Source: Nanobdellota archaeon
GTDB taxonomy: Archaea > Nanobdellota > Nanobdellia > Pacearchaeales > GW2011-AR1
Direction: 5' to 3'
Length of the DNA: 54,543 nt
Assembly: GCA_027858295.1 (NCBI GenBank)
Contig: JAQICZ010000005.1
Coordinates: 1 to 54,543 of the forward strand
Shown here: piece after piece, positions 24,667-32,454 of the stretch
How positions within the stretch are numbered: position 1 is the stretch's first letter
How the letters are laid out: the number at the start of each line of letters is the position of its first letter
The notes under the pieces: model-generated
What the model was told of the DNA's origin: nothing
The model's database searches: none
What the model saw: the letters and a program-made list of their open reading frames with translations, nothing else
Translations under genes and position numbers: made by a program

Positions 24667-25397
24667 GTTTGAGATAGATTTATTTCATTCAATCTTAGAC
24701 CTAGGGATTTTACTCTTCCGTATGATTTTGATGGATGATCAAAGAACATTGGTGGGGAAGGAGTAATATAAAGGCCGTTTATTGAAAATCTTTCAAAAAT
24801 CATAAAGAATTCTAGAGGACATTCATCTGAATATGGTCTTTGATTAAATTTTGTGAAAGATACTTCTTTCCCATAGATTTGGTCTATATTTTTCAAGTTG
24901 TCGGTTCCTAATAATTTTTTGTAAAGTTTTGAATCAGGGGAAGTTGCAATATGATCATTTGAACCTACGAGATTATGATGTTCTATATATTCATCATTCA
25001 TCCACTTGTTGTGAATAATCTGACCTTCGCCTTTTGCATTATATCTGGTGGTTGAATTTGTTAAAAGTCGATCATCGGAGATAATCGTTGCCAATATGTC
25101 TTTTAATTTTCTTATTTCTTTTTCGTCTTTGTTTGTTTGTTTTAATTCAAATACTGATGTGAAAAGTGCATTGTGGAGTGGAAGGTCTCCTGTATAAAAA
25201 TTTCCTCTTTCTTTTGATTTTTTCATTTCGTTTATCCAAGTAGAAATATCAAGATATGCAATTCCTGCATATTTTTTGTCTATTTTTCTCTCATCAATTA
25301 AATCTTTTTTTATGTCTAATGCAGATGCTTTCCCTCTATATTGCAAATTATTTATTCTCCAGAAATCTTTGTGGTTTTCAAATTCTAAGGTTTTCAT
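24630..25397 (-). CDS. Hypothetical protein with an mnmA-derived tail
   Basis: A 255-aa soluble protein of unknown family. Visible: KDFWRINNLQYRGKASALD at the N-terminus, LVGSNDHIATSPDSKL near 140 and PLEFFMIFERFSINGLYITP near 195. The final 12 or so residues (NQSPESQKDKQ) are translated from the duplicated mnmA 3' end in another frame, so the original C-terminus was replaced by recombination. TATA and ATG 25397 suggest it is still expressed. Confidence 0.65.
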   Translation of the reverse strand: MKTLEFENHKDFWRINNLQYRGKASALDIKKDLIDERKIDKKYAGIAYLDISTWINEMKKSKERGNFYTGDLPLHNALFTSVFELKQTNKDEKEIRKLKDILATIISDDRLLTNSTTRYNAKGEGQIIHNKWMNDEYIEHHNLVGSNDHIATSPDSKLYKKLLGTDNLKNIDQIYGKEVSFTKFNQRPYSDECPLEFFMIFERFSINGLYITPSPPMFFDHPSKSYGRVKSLGLRLNEINLSQTNQSPESQKDKQ

Positions 25398-25480
25398 AAT
25401 TTAGTTTATATTTTAAGATTTTTATATTAAAGCTGTAGAATATCCACAACATTTAAATAAATTGAATTGACTTTATTATT

Positions 25481-26194
25481 ATGGATAAGTTAATTAGTGT
25501 TTTGATTGAGCATGGGTTTGAGGAAAGAAGTGCTAAGATATATCTTTATCTTTTGAAGAATGATGATTCAACTGCTCTTGAGATTTCTAAGGGTGTTAAT
25601 ATTGATAGGACTACTGTTTATGATCTTCTTGAAAAACTTTTTTCTAAGGGGTTGGTTTCTTCTTTGCAGATGAATGGTTCTAGGAGGTTTAGGGCATTGG
25701 GGGCTGAAAAGCTTTTGGTTCATTTTAAGGAGAAATATGATTCTTTAGAGGGTATTTTGCCTGATTTGAAAAATTTGGAGCTTGAGACTGTTGATAAAGT
25801 TAGTTGTGAGTTCTTTATCGGGAGAGATGGGTTGAAAATAGTTTTGAAAGATTTGATTAATTGTGGAAAGGATTACAAGGTTATTGGAATTAGAAAAGAA
25901 TATGAGGAACTTTTGGGTTATTTTAATGAGCAGGGGATAATTAAATTGGAGAACTTTAATGTTAAGGAAATTGCTATTTTGGAGAAGGGTTCTAATGTGA
26001 AAAAGGTTAAGGGTGGGAAGTATCGTTATTTGGATAAGAAGTTAATGTCTCCAATTACAACTTTGATTTACGGGGATTATGTTATTTTTATTATTTGGAA
26101 TGAACCTTATTATTCTGTAAGGATTAAGAGTGATTCTTTTGTAAATGGGCAGTTGGAGTATTTTGATTTGTTATGGGGAATAGCTAAAAGGTGA
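25481..26194 (+). CDS. TrmB-family transcriptional regulator
   Basis: A 237-aa protein. N-terminal winged helix: GFEERSAKIYLYLLKNDDST, ALEISKGVNIDRTTVYDLLE and LFSKGLVSS match the TrmB pattern. The C-terminal domain (about 100-237) is the effector part, TTLIYGDYVIFIIW near 190 and LLWGIAKR at the end. Full-length and intact, unlike the copy at 9646-10378. TATA CATTTAAATAAATTG lies at about 25449-25463. Target genes unknown; no sugar transporter adjoins. Confidence 0.85.
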   Translation: MDKLISVLIEHGFEERSAKIYLYLLKNDDSTALEISKGVNIDRTTVYDLLEKLFSKGLVSSLQMNGSRRFRALGAEKLLVHFKEKYDSLEGILPDLKNLELETVDKVSCEFFIGRDGLKIVLKDLINCGKDYKVIGIRKEYEELLGYFNEQGIIKLENFNVKEIAILEKGSNVKKVKGGKYRYLDKKLMSPITTLIYGDYVIFIIWNEPYYSVRIKSDSFVNGQLEYFDLLWGIAKR

Positions 26195-26507
26195 GAGTTT
26201 ATTTTTTGGTGAGATGGTTAATTGTGATTGTAGTGTTGAGTTTTTTTGATATTGCTTCGCGAGCTCATTTATTTTGAGGCAATTTAATTATCCTTCGTAA
26301 TGCCATTCACATTGTCATATGGCTTGCCACAAATTCTGCGGAATTTCTGTATCGGTGCGTGCATGTGGGGTGTGTTTGTCTTTGGTGGGATTTTATTGGA
26401 TTAGAGAATTGAGATTTATTTTATTTTGAGTTGTTCAATTTATGTCTGCCAGCGCAGCGTATAATATTATGTTTTTTATTGCTGAGCTTGCGAAGGTTTT
26501 ATTTATT
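26195..26507. repeat. Decayed family C repeat region
   Basis: CTTCGCGAGCTCATTTATTT near 26255, AATTATCCTTCGTAATGCCA near 26284 and a C end CGGTGCGTGCATGTGGGGTG near 26353. TTTATGTCTGCCAGCGCAG at 26441 matches 7581. No gene seen. Confidence 0.6.
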
Positions 26508-26783
26508 TTAATGATTAAATCCTGGGGCATAGTTTAAATCATAAGCTGATCTTCTTTTGGGCTCTCTAATTTGTGGTGTTGAATATTTTGAGCCATGATT
26601 AAATCCTGGGGCATAGTTTAAATCATATGCCGATTTGTTTAATTGTTGGGAATCAATTATTTGTTGTGATAAAATTAAGAATTCTTTTCTTGTTAGTTTT
26701 TTTGTAGAATTTTCCTTTACTGTATCTTCAACATGATTCATATTTTTATTCAGATTCAATACTTTATATGTTTTTATGTTCAT
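26508..26783 (-). CDS. Small protein ending in two copies of SAYDLNYAPGFNH
   Basis: A 91-aa protein. The first 50 residues are polar and helical (LTRKEFLILSQQIIDSQQ). Then KSAYDLNYAPGFNH, a linker GSKYSTPQIREPKR, and RSAYDLNYAPGFNH as the exact C-terminus. The two DNA copies (26511-26551, 26595-26635) are nearly identical, so the duplication is recent or selected. Leader-like N-terminus plus repeated C-terminal peptide resembles a precursor peptide, but no modifying enzyme is nearby. A short binding-motif protein is an equal option. Confidence 0.6.
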   Translation of the reverse strand: MNIKTYKVLNLNKNMNHVEDTVKENSTKKLTRKEFLILSQQIIDSQQLNKSAYDLNYAPGFNHGSKYSTPQIREPKRRSAYDLNYAPGFNH

Positions 26784-26852
26784 ATAGGTTGTTTTTGTTT
26801 TTAGGTTGGAGATTAATTATGATGGTATGCTTTTAATAATTGTTGCACTCAC

Positions 26853-26891
26853 GAAGATTTTAAGCCGCCTCTAGACAGGCTTAAAATCTTC
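26853..26891. terminator. Perfect 14-bp hairpin
   Basis: GAAGATTTTAAGCC (26853-26866), loop GCCTCTAGACA, GGCTTAAAATCTTC (26878-26891). It lies between the peptide gene and the structured RNA and is not part of the other repeat families. Could be a terminator, or a folded DNA site. No T-run follows directly. Confidence 0.5.
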
Positions 26892-27112
26892 TTCGTTGGA
26901 GATATTGAATTACGCCTTCGGGGTTCTGGTCGTTTGAGTTTTATTTTTTGGTGGTTTTTTTATTGGATTTAGTGATTGATATTTTTTAAAGTAGGATGGT
27001 GTTTTATAGAATCTGGGGGAGTTATTGATTTTGACATCTAATTTGGTTTTAGGGAATATTTAGTTATTTGTTGCAAAGTTAAATTTATAAGTAATCTAAA
27101 CTATGTTATTAC

Positions 27113-27305
27113 ATTGAGGTCAACAAATTATCAACTAGGATTTAACGTTTTACCAGAAACGTTTACTGTTCAAATCAGAAAGGTAATTTCGTCTTTAATG
27201 CGGGTTTGCATTCTTTTCTTCTGACTCTATGTCTCTCTATAAAGAGCTCTTTATTGAGATTAAACTCGTGGAATGAGCCTAATGCGACTCCTAGTTGAAT
27301 ATAAT
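27113..27305 (+). ncRNA. Candidate structured RNA, unclassified
   Basis: TATA AAATTTATAAG at 27081-27091 predicts a start near 27113. Ends pair: TCAACTAGGA (27131-27140) with TCCTAGTTGA (27289-27298), 10 bp. Inside: AACGTTT / AAACGTT hairpin (27144-27164), AATGC / GCATT hairpin (27197-27212) closed by CAGAA / TTCTG, and a long self-complementary block around AAAGAGCTCTTT (27241-27252) with TCTC / GAGA flanks. A T-rich run follows the closing stem (27301-27326). No open frame of note. RNase P and SRP signature sequences were not found. Confidence 0.6.
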
Positions 27306-27309
27306 ATTT

Positions 27310-28254
27310 TTAAATTTTTATTTTGTAAACCTTTTGTTCTGTTTTGTTTATTTCTTCCATTAGTTTTGCAGTTGCTGATAATCTTTTATTTCCTAGTAAC
27401 TCTTTAATTTCGTAAAGTGTTTTTCCTTGCTCTTCTAAATTTTTAGCATAACCTCTTCTTAAACTTCGAAATTGTAAGTTGGGGTTTTCTTTTAGTAATC
27501 CTGCTTTTTCACAGTCAGATATAAATTTTTTTTGTATAGCTCTTTGTTGCTGTTTAATTGGTAATAATCTAATATGTTCCTCCTTAAATGAGTCATTTAA
27601 AGGGATTATCCTAGCAATTCTAATCGAATCTCCTCTTGCATAGATGGTTCTATTTTTAATATCAATATCTTCTAATCTTAAGTTTGTTATTTCTGATATG
27701 TTTAGTCCAGCTGTGAACGATAAGAAATAGGCTAGGCGGTATTCTCTTTTTTGTGATGCATTCATTAGTCTCATGAATTGTGATTCTGTAATCGTAGGCG
27801 TTACTTTGGAATTATTTTTATCTTTCGGGGTGTGGTAATTGTATTTTGAAATAATAAGGGTTATTAGATTTAGTGATGATTTTAGCATAAATTCATATTC
27901 TTCCTGCGATGTTTTTATATTGCGGTTCTCATGATAATTTAATATTTCAGATAATGCATTAAAATATGTTAGTTCTTCCTTGGTTATTATTTTTGCATTC
28001 TTTAAATATGTCCTATATTTAATATCTGCAAATTTATCATTTGCGTAATTATCTTTATTCTCTTTTCCCCCCAGATCATGTTTTATCATTTCTTCTATAA
28101 TAGCCATAATAAATGTTTTAAGATATGAAGATTGTTTGGATCTTTCTAATGAGCTATCTGGAAGGGCATCTATCAGGTGACTTAATGATTGTTTAAGGTT
28201 GTTATTATGAGTTGCAATAAAACCTTCAATTTTTTCATATTGATTTATTATCAT
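27310..28254 (-). CDS. Tyrosine-recombinase-fold protein without its catalytic residues
   Basis: A 314-aa protein. The C-terminal half has the integrase/Xer layout: YRLAYFLSFTAGLNISEITN (where GLRxSE carries Arg I), LRLEDIDIKNRTIYARG, RIIPLND, FRSLRRGYAKNLEEQG (HxLRH box) and EIKELLGNKRLSATAKLMEE (LGHxxxxTTxxY). Arg I is Asn, the box His is Arg, the LGH His is Asn and the Tyr is Leu; only Arg II remains. The N-terminal 150 residues are helical and not a typical SAM-like core domain. Expected to bind nucleic acid without recombining it. Its 3' end abuts the structured RNA tail-to-tail. Confidence 0.75.
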   Translation of the reverse strand: MIINQYEKIEGFIATHNNNLKQSLSHLIDALPDSSLERSKQSSYLKTFIMAIIEEMIKHDLGGKENKDNYANDKFADIKYRTYLKNAKIITKEELTYFNALSEILNYHENRNIKTSQEEYEFMLKSSLNLITLIISKYNYHTPKDKNNSKVTPTITESQFMRLMNASQKREYRLAYFLSFTAGLNISEITNLRLEDIDIKNRTIYARGDSIRIARIIPLNDSFKEEHIRLLPIKQQQRAIQKKFISDCEKAGLLKENPNLQFRSLRRGYAKNLEEQGKTLYEIKELLGNKRLSATAKLMEEINKTEQKVYKIKI

Positions 28255-28328
28255 AGCATTTGTAGTCTAATTAAGTTTAAAAGCTTTTCGTGTTTAGGAT
28301 GTATTATGTTTTTTATCAAATACGTATT

Positions 28329-29519
28329 CTAAAAACCAATAACCCCGCCACCCAAAACCTTGGTTTTATCGTAAAGAACTATTGCTTGACCTTCTGAAAC
28401 TCCAGTGATTGGTTTATCTAGGGTTGCGATTAGTTTTTTGTTTTTTATTGTTAATGTTGTTGGTATTAATTCGCCTACTTGTCTAATCCTTGAAAAGACT
28501 TTTCTTGGGAGGTTTTGTTTGAATTCTTTTTTGTCTTCGTCGATTAGGTGTAGGTCTGTTACTATTATTTCTTGTCGGAAGTTTAGGGGGTGACCTTGTG
28601 GTGCTGCTACTATTATATTTTTTTTGGCATCTTTTCTTGCGACGTACCATTTTAGAACCTGTCCTGTTGATTGGTCTCGGTTTATCTCAAATCCGTATCG
28701 TGGGCCGAGTCTTTGACCAATTGTGTAATAATATATTCCGTCGTGTTCTCCGATTTGTTTTCCTTCGGGGTCTAGAATTTTTCCTTTTTTTGGTTTTATC
28801 TTTTGTTGTAAGAATTCTTTTAGGTTTATCTTTCCGATGAAGCAAATGCCAACTGTACCCTTTTTATTTGCATTTTGGAATTTGTGTTTCTCAGCTATTT
28901 TTCTTACTTTCTTTTTTGTTAGGTTTCCAATTGGGAATAATGTGTGGGCTAGGTCGTTTTGATTTTGACGATATAAGAAATAGGATTGATCTTTTGATTC
29001 ATCTTTCGCTCGGTGCATCTCGTAGACGTAATTTTTAGTTTTTAGTTTTCGGTTCTCAGTTTTTTTTGACGACTGACGACTGACGACTGATGACTTTTTC
29101 TTGATTCTTGCGTAGTGGCCTGTAGCTATGAGATTAATTCCTCTTTTTTTTGCTTCCTTGATGAACATTGGGAATTTAATTTTTTGATTGCAATCTATGT
29201 CCGGGTTTGGTGTTATTCCTTTTTTGTATTTGTCGAACATTTTGTCAATAACCAATTCTCTGTATTCATCTTCAAAATCTAGTGTTATTATTGGGATTTG
29301 AAGTTTAGCTGCAATTTTTAGAGCATGTTCTCTTTCTTCTACCCAAGCACATTGTCCTGTGATTTTATTTTTAGTGTCTGACCAATTTTTCATGAAGGCT
29401 CCGTAAACATCGTATCCTTGTTTTTGTAGAAGTAGGGCTGCTACTGATGAATCTACTCCGCCGGACATGCCAACTAGGACTTTTTCTTTTGGTTTTTTTG
29501 TGAATAGTTTTTTTAACAT
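28329..29519 (-). CDS. mnmA: MnmA tRNA 2-thiouridylase
   Basis: A 396-aa protein. GMSGGVDSSVAALLL (PP-loop) near residue 18, first catalytic Cys in GQCAWVEE near 54, IDCNQKIKFP, ATGHYARIKKK near 135, DQSYFLY near 180, second Cys in VGICFIGK near 225 and C-terminal beta-barrel ending KPITGVSEGQAIVLYDKTKV. It thiolates U34 of tRNAs for Lys, Glu and Gln. Residues about 143-163 (SSVVSRQSSKKTENRKLKTK) come from a 63-bp heptanucleotide tract between ATGHYARI and DQSYF. MnmA is a bacterial-type enzyme found in some DPANN archaea, suggesting ancient transfer. Confidence 0.92.
   Translation of the reverse strand: MLKKLFTKKPKEKVLVGMSGGVDSSVAALLLQKQGYDVYGAFMKNWSDTKNKITGQCAWVEEREHALKIAAKLQIPIITLDFEDEYRELVIDKMFDKYKKGITPNPDIDCNQKIKFPMFIKEAKKRGINLIATGHYARIKKKSSVVSRQSSKKTENRKLKTKNYVYEMHRAKDESKDQSYFLYRQNQNDLAHTLFPIGNLTKKKVRKIAEKHKFQNANKKGTVGICFIGKINLKEFLQQKIKPKKGKILDPEGKQIGEHDGIYYYTIGQRLGPRYGFEINRDQSTGQVLKWYVARKDAKKNIIVAAPQGHPLNFRQEIIVTDLHLIDEDKKEFKQNLPRKVFSRIRQVGELIPTTLTIKNKKLIATLDKPITGVSEGQAIVLYDKTKVLGGGVIGF
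29032..29094 (-). repeat. Heptanucleotide tract inside mnmA (nine units)
   Basis: Plus-strand units TTTTTAG, TTTTTAG, TTTTCGG, TTCTCAG, TTTTTTT, TGACGAC x3, TGATGAC: exactly 63 bp, so 21 codons, which keeps the mnmA frame open. Confidence 0.85.
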
Positions 29520-29695
29520 AGTAGCTTTCCTCCCCCTAATTTTCTATGGGAATCTTTTTTCTCCCACCCAGCCGCTGATGGAGTTGTTATGGTTTTTTTG
29601 CGGATTCTAGTTTTAGAAGAATATTTTGAATTAAAAAGATTGGGGTAGATTGTTTGTATACAAATGCTTTTATATTGCGTCCCTTATCTTTTTTT

Positions 29696-30268
29696 ATGAC
29701 CACATTAACTGATAATCTTAAAAATCAAATTGAGGACCCGAAGGTTATTTATGATATGGCAACACGTATTCTTTCTAATTTTGGGACTATTGACCATCAG
29801 GGAATTGGTGAAGATACTTGGGAAATTGGATATTCTTTTCAAGATTTTCCTAATAAAAAATTATATATTACTGGGAATAGGCCCATAATGAAATTCGATT
29901 CTGAACAAGACAAAAGTTATGAATTAATGCATAAATTATTTTATGATAATAATAACTTTTCAGCTCGAGAATCTTTAAGTGTTTATTTTAATCTTTTGGG
30001 GAAAATCCCTGAAGAATTTTCTAATTTGAAAATACATTGGAATAATAATCCTTTGATTACAGGTGTTAATAATTTTAATACACTAAATTCTAAGAAGTTG
30101 ATGAATAATAGGATAGAAAATTCTTCTTTGGTTTATTCTGTAGCTGCTAATGAGATTACATTCAAGGAAGGTGAATGGAAAGATTATTTAGCAAAAGTAT
30201 TTTTTTCTACTCTTGATGCAGGATATTATTTTGGAGTTGAATCAGTGAAGGGCATAATTAAGGGTTGA
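29696..30268 (+). CDS. Hypothetical protein
   Basis: A 190-aa soluble protein with no recognised motif. Helical N-terminus (NLKNQIEDPKVIYDMATRIL), then FGTIDHQGIGEDTWEIGYSF, a middle rich in Asn, and TLDAGYYFGVESVKGIIKG at the C-terminus. Start at ATG 29696 fits TATA CTTTTATATTG at 29666-29676; the open frame from 29654 is not favoured. Confidence 0.65.
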   Translation: MTTLTDNLKNQIEDPKVIYDMATRILSNFGTIDHQGIGEDTWEIGYSFQDFPNKKLYITGNRPIMKFDSEQDKSYELMHKLFYDNNNFSARESLSVYFNLLGKIPEEFSNLKIHWNNNPLITGVNNFNTLNSKKLMNNRIENSSLVYSVAANEITFKEGEWKDYLAKVFFSTLDAGYYFGVESVKGIIKG

Positions 30269-30275
30269 TTTTTAA

Positions 30276-30383
30276 TCATCCTGATTTCTTTTTAGAGAAG
30301 AGAATGATTTCTTCTGTTAATTTGAGTAATTGTTTTGTTATTGATTCTGATAATTTTTTTGTTTCTCTAATTATTATTTGCAT
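30276..30383 (-). CDS. Possible 35-aa small protein
   Basis: MQIIIRETKKLSESITKQLL continues to KKKSG: an amphipathic helical peptide. ATG 30383 has GCTTTATTAAT (30404-30414) about 26 bp upstream on the minus strand. It starts inside a family C end. Could be chance. Confidence 0.3.
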   Translation of the reverse strand: MQIIIRETKKLSESITKQLLKLTEEIILFSKKKSG

Positions 30384-30615
30384 GCACTGCGAGGAATATT
30401 TAAGCTTTATTAATTATCTATTGTTTTAACCATCTAGCTTTGCCTTTGCCTCTAACCTATAACAGAATTCTAGTTGAGATTTTTCTAAATGTCTTGAAAA
30501 TTGAATGTAGGTTTTTGGATATTCGCGAGGGATAGTCTTATAAATCAATTATATTTATTTTCAATATAGGATTACCCGAAAGTAGTCTTCTTATCAAAAA
30601 AGGAAAAACAATAAC
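30384..30615 (+). promoter_or_regulatory. Promoter and leader of the zinc-ribbon gene
   Basis: TATA CTTATAAATC at 30537-30546 predicts a transcript start near 30565 and a 50-nt leader with a weak GGA 12 nt before the ATG. Upstream 30384-30520 contains a family C end (TGCACTGCGAGGAATATTTA) and nothing else recognised. Confidence 0.45.
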
Positions 30616-31605
30616 ATGAGAAAACAAAAACCATTGCCAAAAGAGTCGAGTTTTGAAGAATTCGCGAAGAATAGAGCTAGTAGTATGGGTCGTTCTAGAT
30701 TTAAGAAGGATAAAAAGCCTGCTGTTAGTGCTAAAGTTAGAGGTATGTTTGAAGGCAAGGATTCTGATAAGGGTTCAAAGAGAACTAGCTCAAGAAAAAC
30801 TGATTCTGGTAGAAATAATGATAGGAAAACGGATTCGAGACGAACTGACTCAAGAAGAGATTCTGGAAGAAATGAGTCAAGAGGTCGAAGACCAACGAAT
30901 GACAAGCATGATAGAAGAGAGTCTAGAGGAAATTCGTTTAAGGAGAACAGAAGGGTTGATTATAAAGATTCTAGAAATACTGTTCGAGAATTTTTTGATG
31001 CTGTTTGTGCTAATTGTGGTAAGCCTTGCAAGGTTCCATTCAAGCCAACAACTGGAAAACCGATTTCTTGTTCTGATTGTTTTGAAGCTGGAGGGCATAA
31101 GAGTGGAGACCGTAGACCGCAGCCTGCAGGCCGAGGGAAAGGTTCAAGTTGGGAGAGTATTCCTGCTAGTTTGAGAGGAAAGGAGAGAAGATCTAGGCAA
31201 GAGAATTTAGGTGATAGAAGGCAATTTGGAGAAAGTAGTCAAAGATTCGCTAGTACAAATTCTGGAATAAAAGAACTTTTCGATGCTGTTTGTATGAAAT
31301 GTGGAAATAAGTGTAAGGTTCCGTTTAAGCCAATTAATGGGAAGGGTGTTTCTTGTTCAAATTGTTTTGATAAGAATAAAGCTCCTGGACGTGATAGGAA
31401 AAAGTCTGGTGATAAGAGATCTGGATCAAAGAAGACTTATGCTCAGAAGATTAATGATGGCAATAAAAAGGCTTTTGCTGGTCGAGGGCAAAAATCCTCT
31501 AGAGCTCGTTCTTCCAGAAGTAAAGAAGATAAACCTTTATCGGCAAGCCGGGGTGGCAAATCTTCTGGCCGTAGTGATGGAAGATCTTTTAATGGTCGAA
31601 AGTAA
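30616..31605 (+). CDS. Arg/Ser-rich protein with two CxxC zinc ribbons
   Basis: A 329-aa, very basic protein. Zinc ribbon 1 at about 128-156: AVCANCGKPCKVPFKP then ISCSDCF. Ribbon 2 at about 222-250: AVCMKCGNKCKVPFKP then VSCSNCF. This is the CxxCGxxCKVPFKP...CxxCF module found in candidate-phylum bacteria and DPANN. The rest is low-complexity RGR, RRDSGR and SRRTD sequence, as in RNA-binding or condensate-forming proteins. The two ribbons are internal duplicates. Function unknown; RNA binding is inferred. Confidence 0.75.
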   Translation: MRKQKPLPKESSFEEFAKNRASSMGRSRFKKDKKPAVSAKVRGMFEGKDSDKGSKRTSSRKTDSGRNNDRKTDSRRTDSRRDSGRNESRGRRPTNDKHDRRESRGNSFKENRRVDYKDSRNTVREFFDAVCANCGKPCKVPFKPTTGKPISCSDCFEAGGHKSGDRRPQPAGRGKGSSWESIPASLRGKERRSRQENLGDRRQFGESSQRFASTNSGIKELFDAVCMKCGNKCKVPFKPINGKGVSCSNCFDKNKAPGRDRKKSGDKRSGSKKTYAQKINDGNKKAFAGRGQKSSRARSSRSKEDKPLSASRGGKSSGRSDGRSFNGRK

Positions 31606-31644
31606 TTTTTTAGTAAACAACTTCACTGTCGTTCAAAAATAAGG

Positions 31645-31798
31645 CAGTTGAATTATCGACTCTGTCAGAGGCAAATATTATATCATGAACAGAGTAGCTA
31701 TAATTTCCAACCAGTAAAACATAATAATTGTTTTATCAAAAAATATTTGGAGTGTGTCTTTAGATGAATTCAACTGATTTCATATTAATTATGAGTGG
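31645..31798 (+). repeat. Family E repeat, copy 1
   Basis: Perfect 10-bp inverted ends CAGTTGAATT (31645-31654) and AATTCAACTG (31767-31776), inner arms ACTCTGT / ACAGAGT, and a shared trailer ATTAATTATGAGTGG. Matches 34241-34398 in the same orientation. The rest of 31606-31972 is AT-rich with no gene seen. Confidence 0.7.
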
Positions 31799-31972
31799 TA
31801 GTGAATCTGTTTTTTAAGCTTCTTCTTGTAAATGGGTTATGAAAATTTCAAAATTGTAAGGTGTTTATTTTGAGAATGAGATTCTTTGTTTAAAATTATG
31901 ATAAAATTTGTAGCTTCTTTTTGGATAATTATTTTTGATTGATATTAATAATAAGAGAAATTACGGGGTTTG

Positions 31973-32230
31973 ATGTATGAGATATTCTTGCCTAAGACTA
32001 AAATAGAAAAAGTGTTTTATGGGTATTTAGAATCTAGAGGAGATATTAAAGATAAATTGAAGAGGTTGAGTACTAATCCTTTTAGAGAATGTGGTGCTCA
32101 TTCGTTGAAGGGAAATTTGAAGGGCAAGTGGTCTTGTTCTTTAGGTTCAAATATTAGTATGATTTATACAATAGATGTTAATAATAAGAAAATAATTGTT
32201 TGGTCTATTGGGAGTCATAAGATATATTAA
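31973..32230 (+). CDS. RelE/ParE-type toxin
   Basis: An 85-aa protein. LSTNPFRECGAHSLKGNLKG, KWSCSLGSNISMIYTID and IIVWSIGSHKIY match the RelE/YafQ-type toxin: L-x-NP-xxxG-x-H-x-LKG-x-L, the R-x-IY strand (here SMIY) and the final GxHxxIY. Usual action: ribosome-dependent mRNA cleavage. Its 3' end overlaps by 4 bp the 3' end of an opposite-strand RHH protein. TATA ATATTAATAA near 31940 supports ATG 31973 over TTG 31970. Confidence 0.82.
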   Translation: MYEIFLPKTKIEKVFYGYLESRGDIKDKLKRLSTNPFRECGAHSLKGNLKGKWSCSLGSNISMIYTIDVNNKKIIVWSIGSHKIY

Positions 32231-32454
32231 AATTTAAGTTTTATTAGTTTCCCTTTTTTTATGGCCCTTTCACTTTCTCTTAATTGTGCCATCATGTCTG
32301 GGTCGTTTAAGATTTCTTGTTCTTCTAGCTGAGCTAGTTTTTCTCTTAGGGCTGCTCGAATGAATTCTGTTTTTGTTGAATAGTTGTGGTTTTTCATTGC
32401 TCGTTTTATTGAGTCTGCGAAGTTTTTTTCTAGTTTTAGGCTGATGTTTTCCAT
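32227..32454 (-). CDS. Ribbon-helix-helix antitoxin
   Basis: A 75-aa protein. ENISLKLEKNFADSIKRAMK then YSTKTEFIRAALREKLAQLE is a ribbon-helix-helix (CopG/MetJ) DNA-binding domain; the tail EEQEILNDPDMMAQL, KKGKLIKLKF would wrap the toxin. Start at ATG 32454 (open frame to 32520) because TATA CTTATATA (minus, 32478-32486) is 26 bp upstream and operator repeats sit between. Convergent with the toxin, not upstream of it. Confidence 0.8.
   Translation of the reverse strand: MENISLKLEKNFADSIKRAMKNHNYSTKTEFIRAALREKLAQLEEQEILNDPDMMAQLRESERAIKKGKLIKLKF

Noticed and set aside
27113-27305. RNase P RNA, SRP RNA or 5S rRNA
   Set aside because: The conserved cores (GAGGAAAGUCC / ACAGA, the SRP GGAAG..AGCAGC loop, 5S arms) are not seen on either strand.
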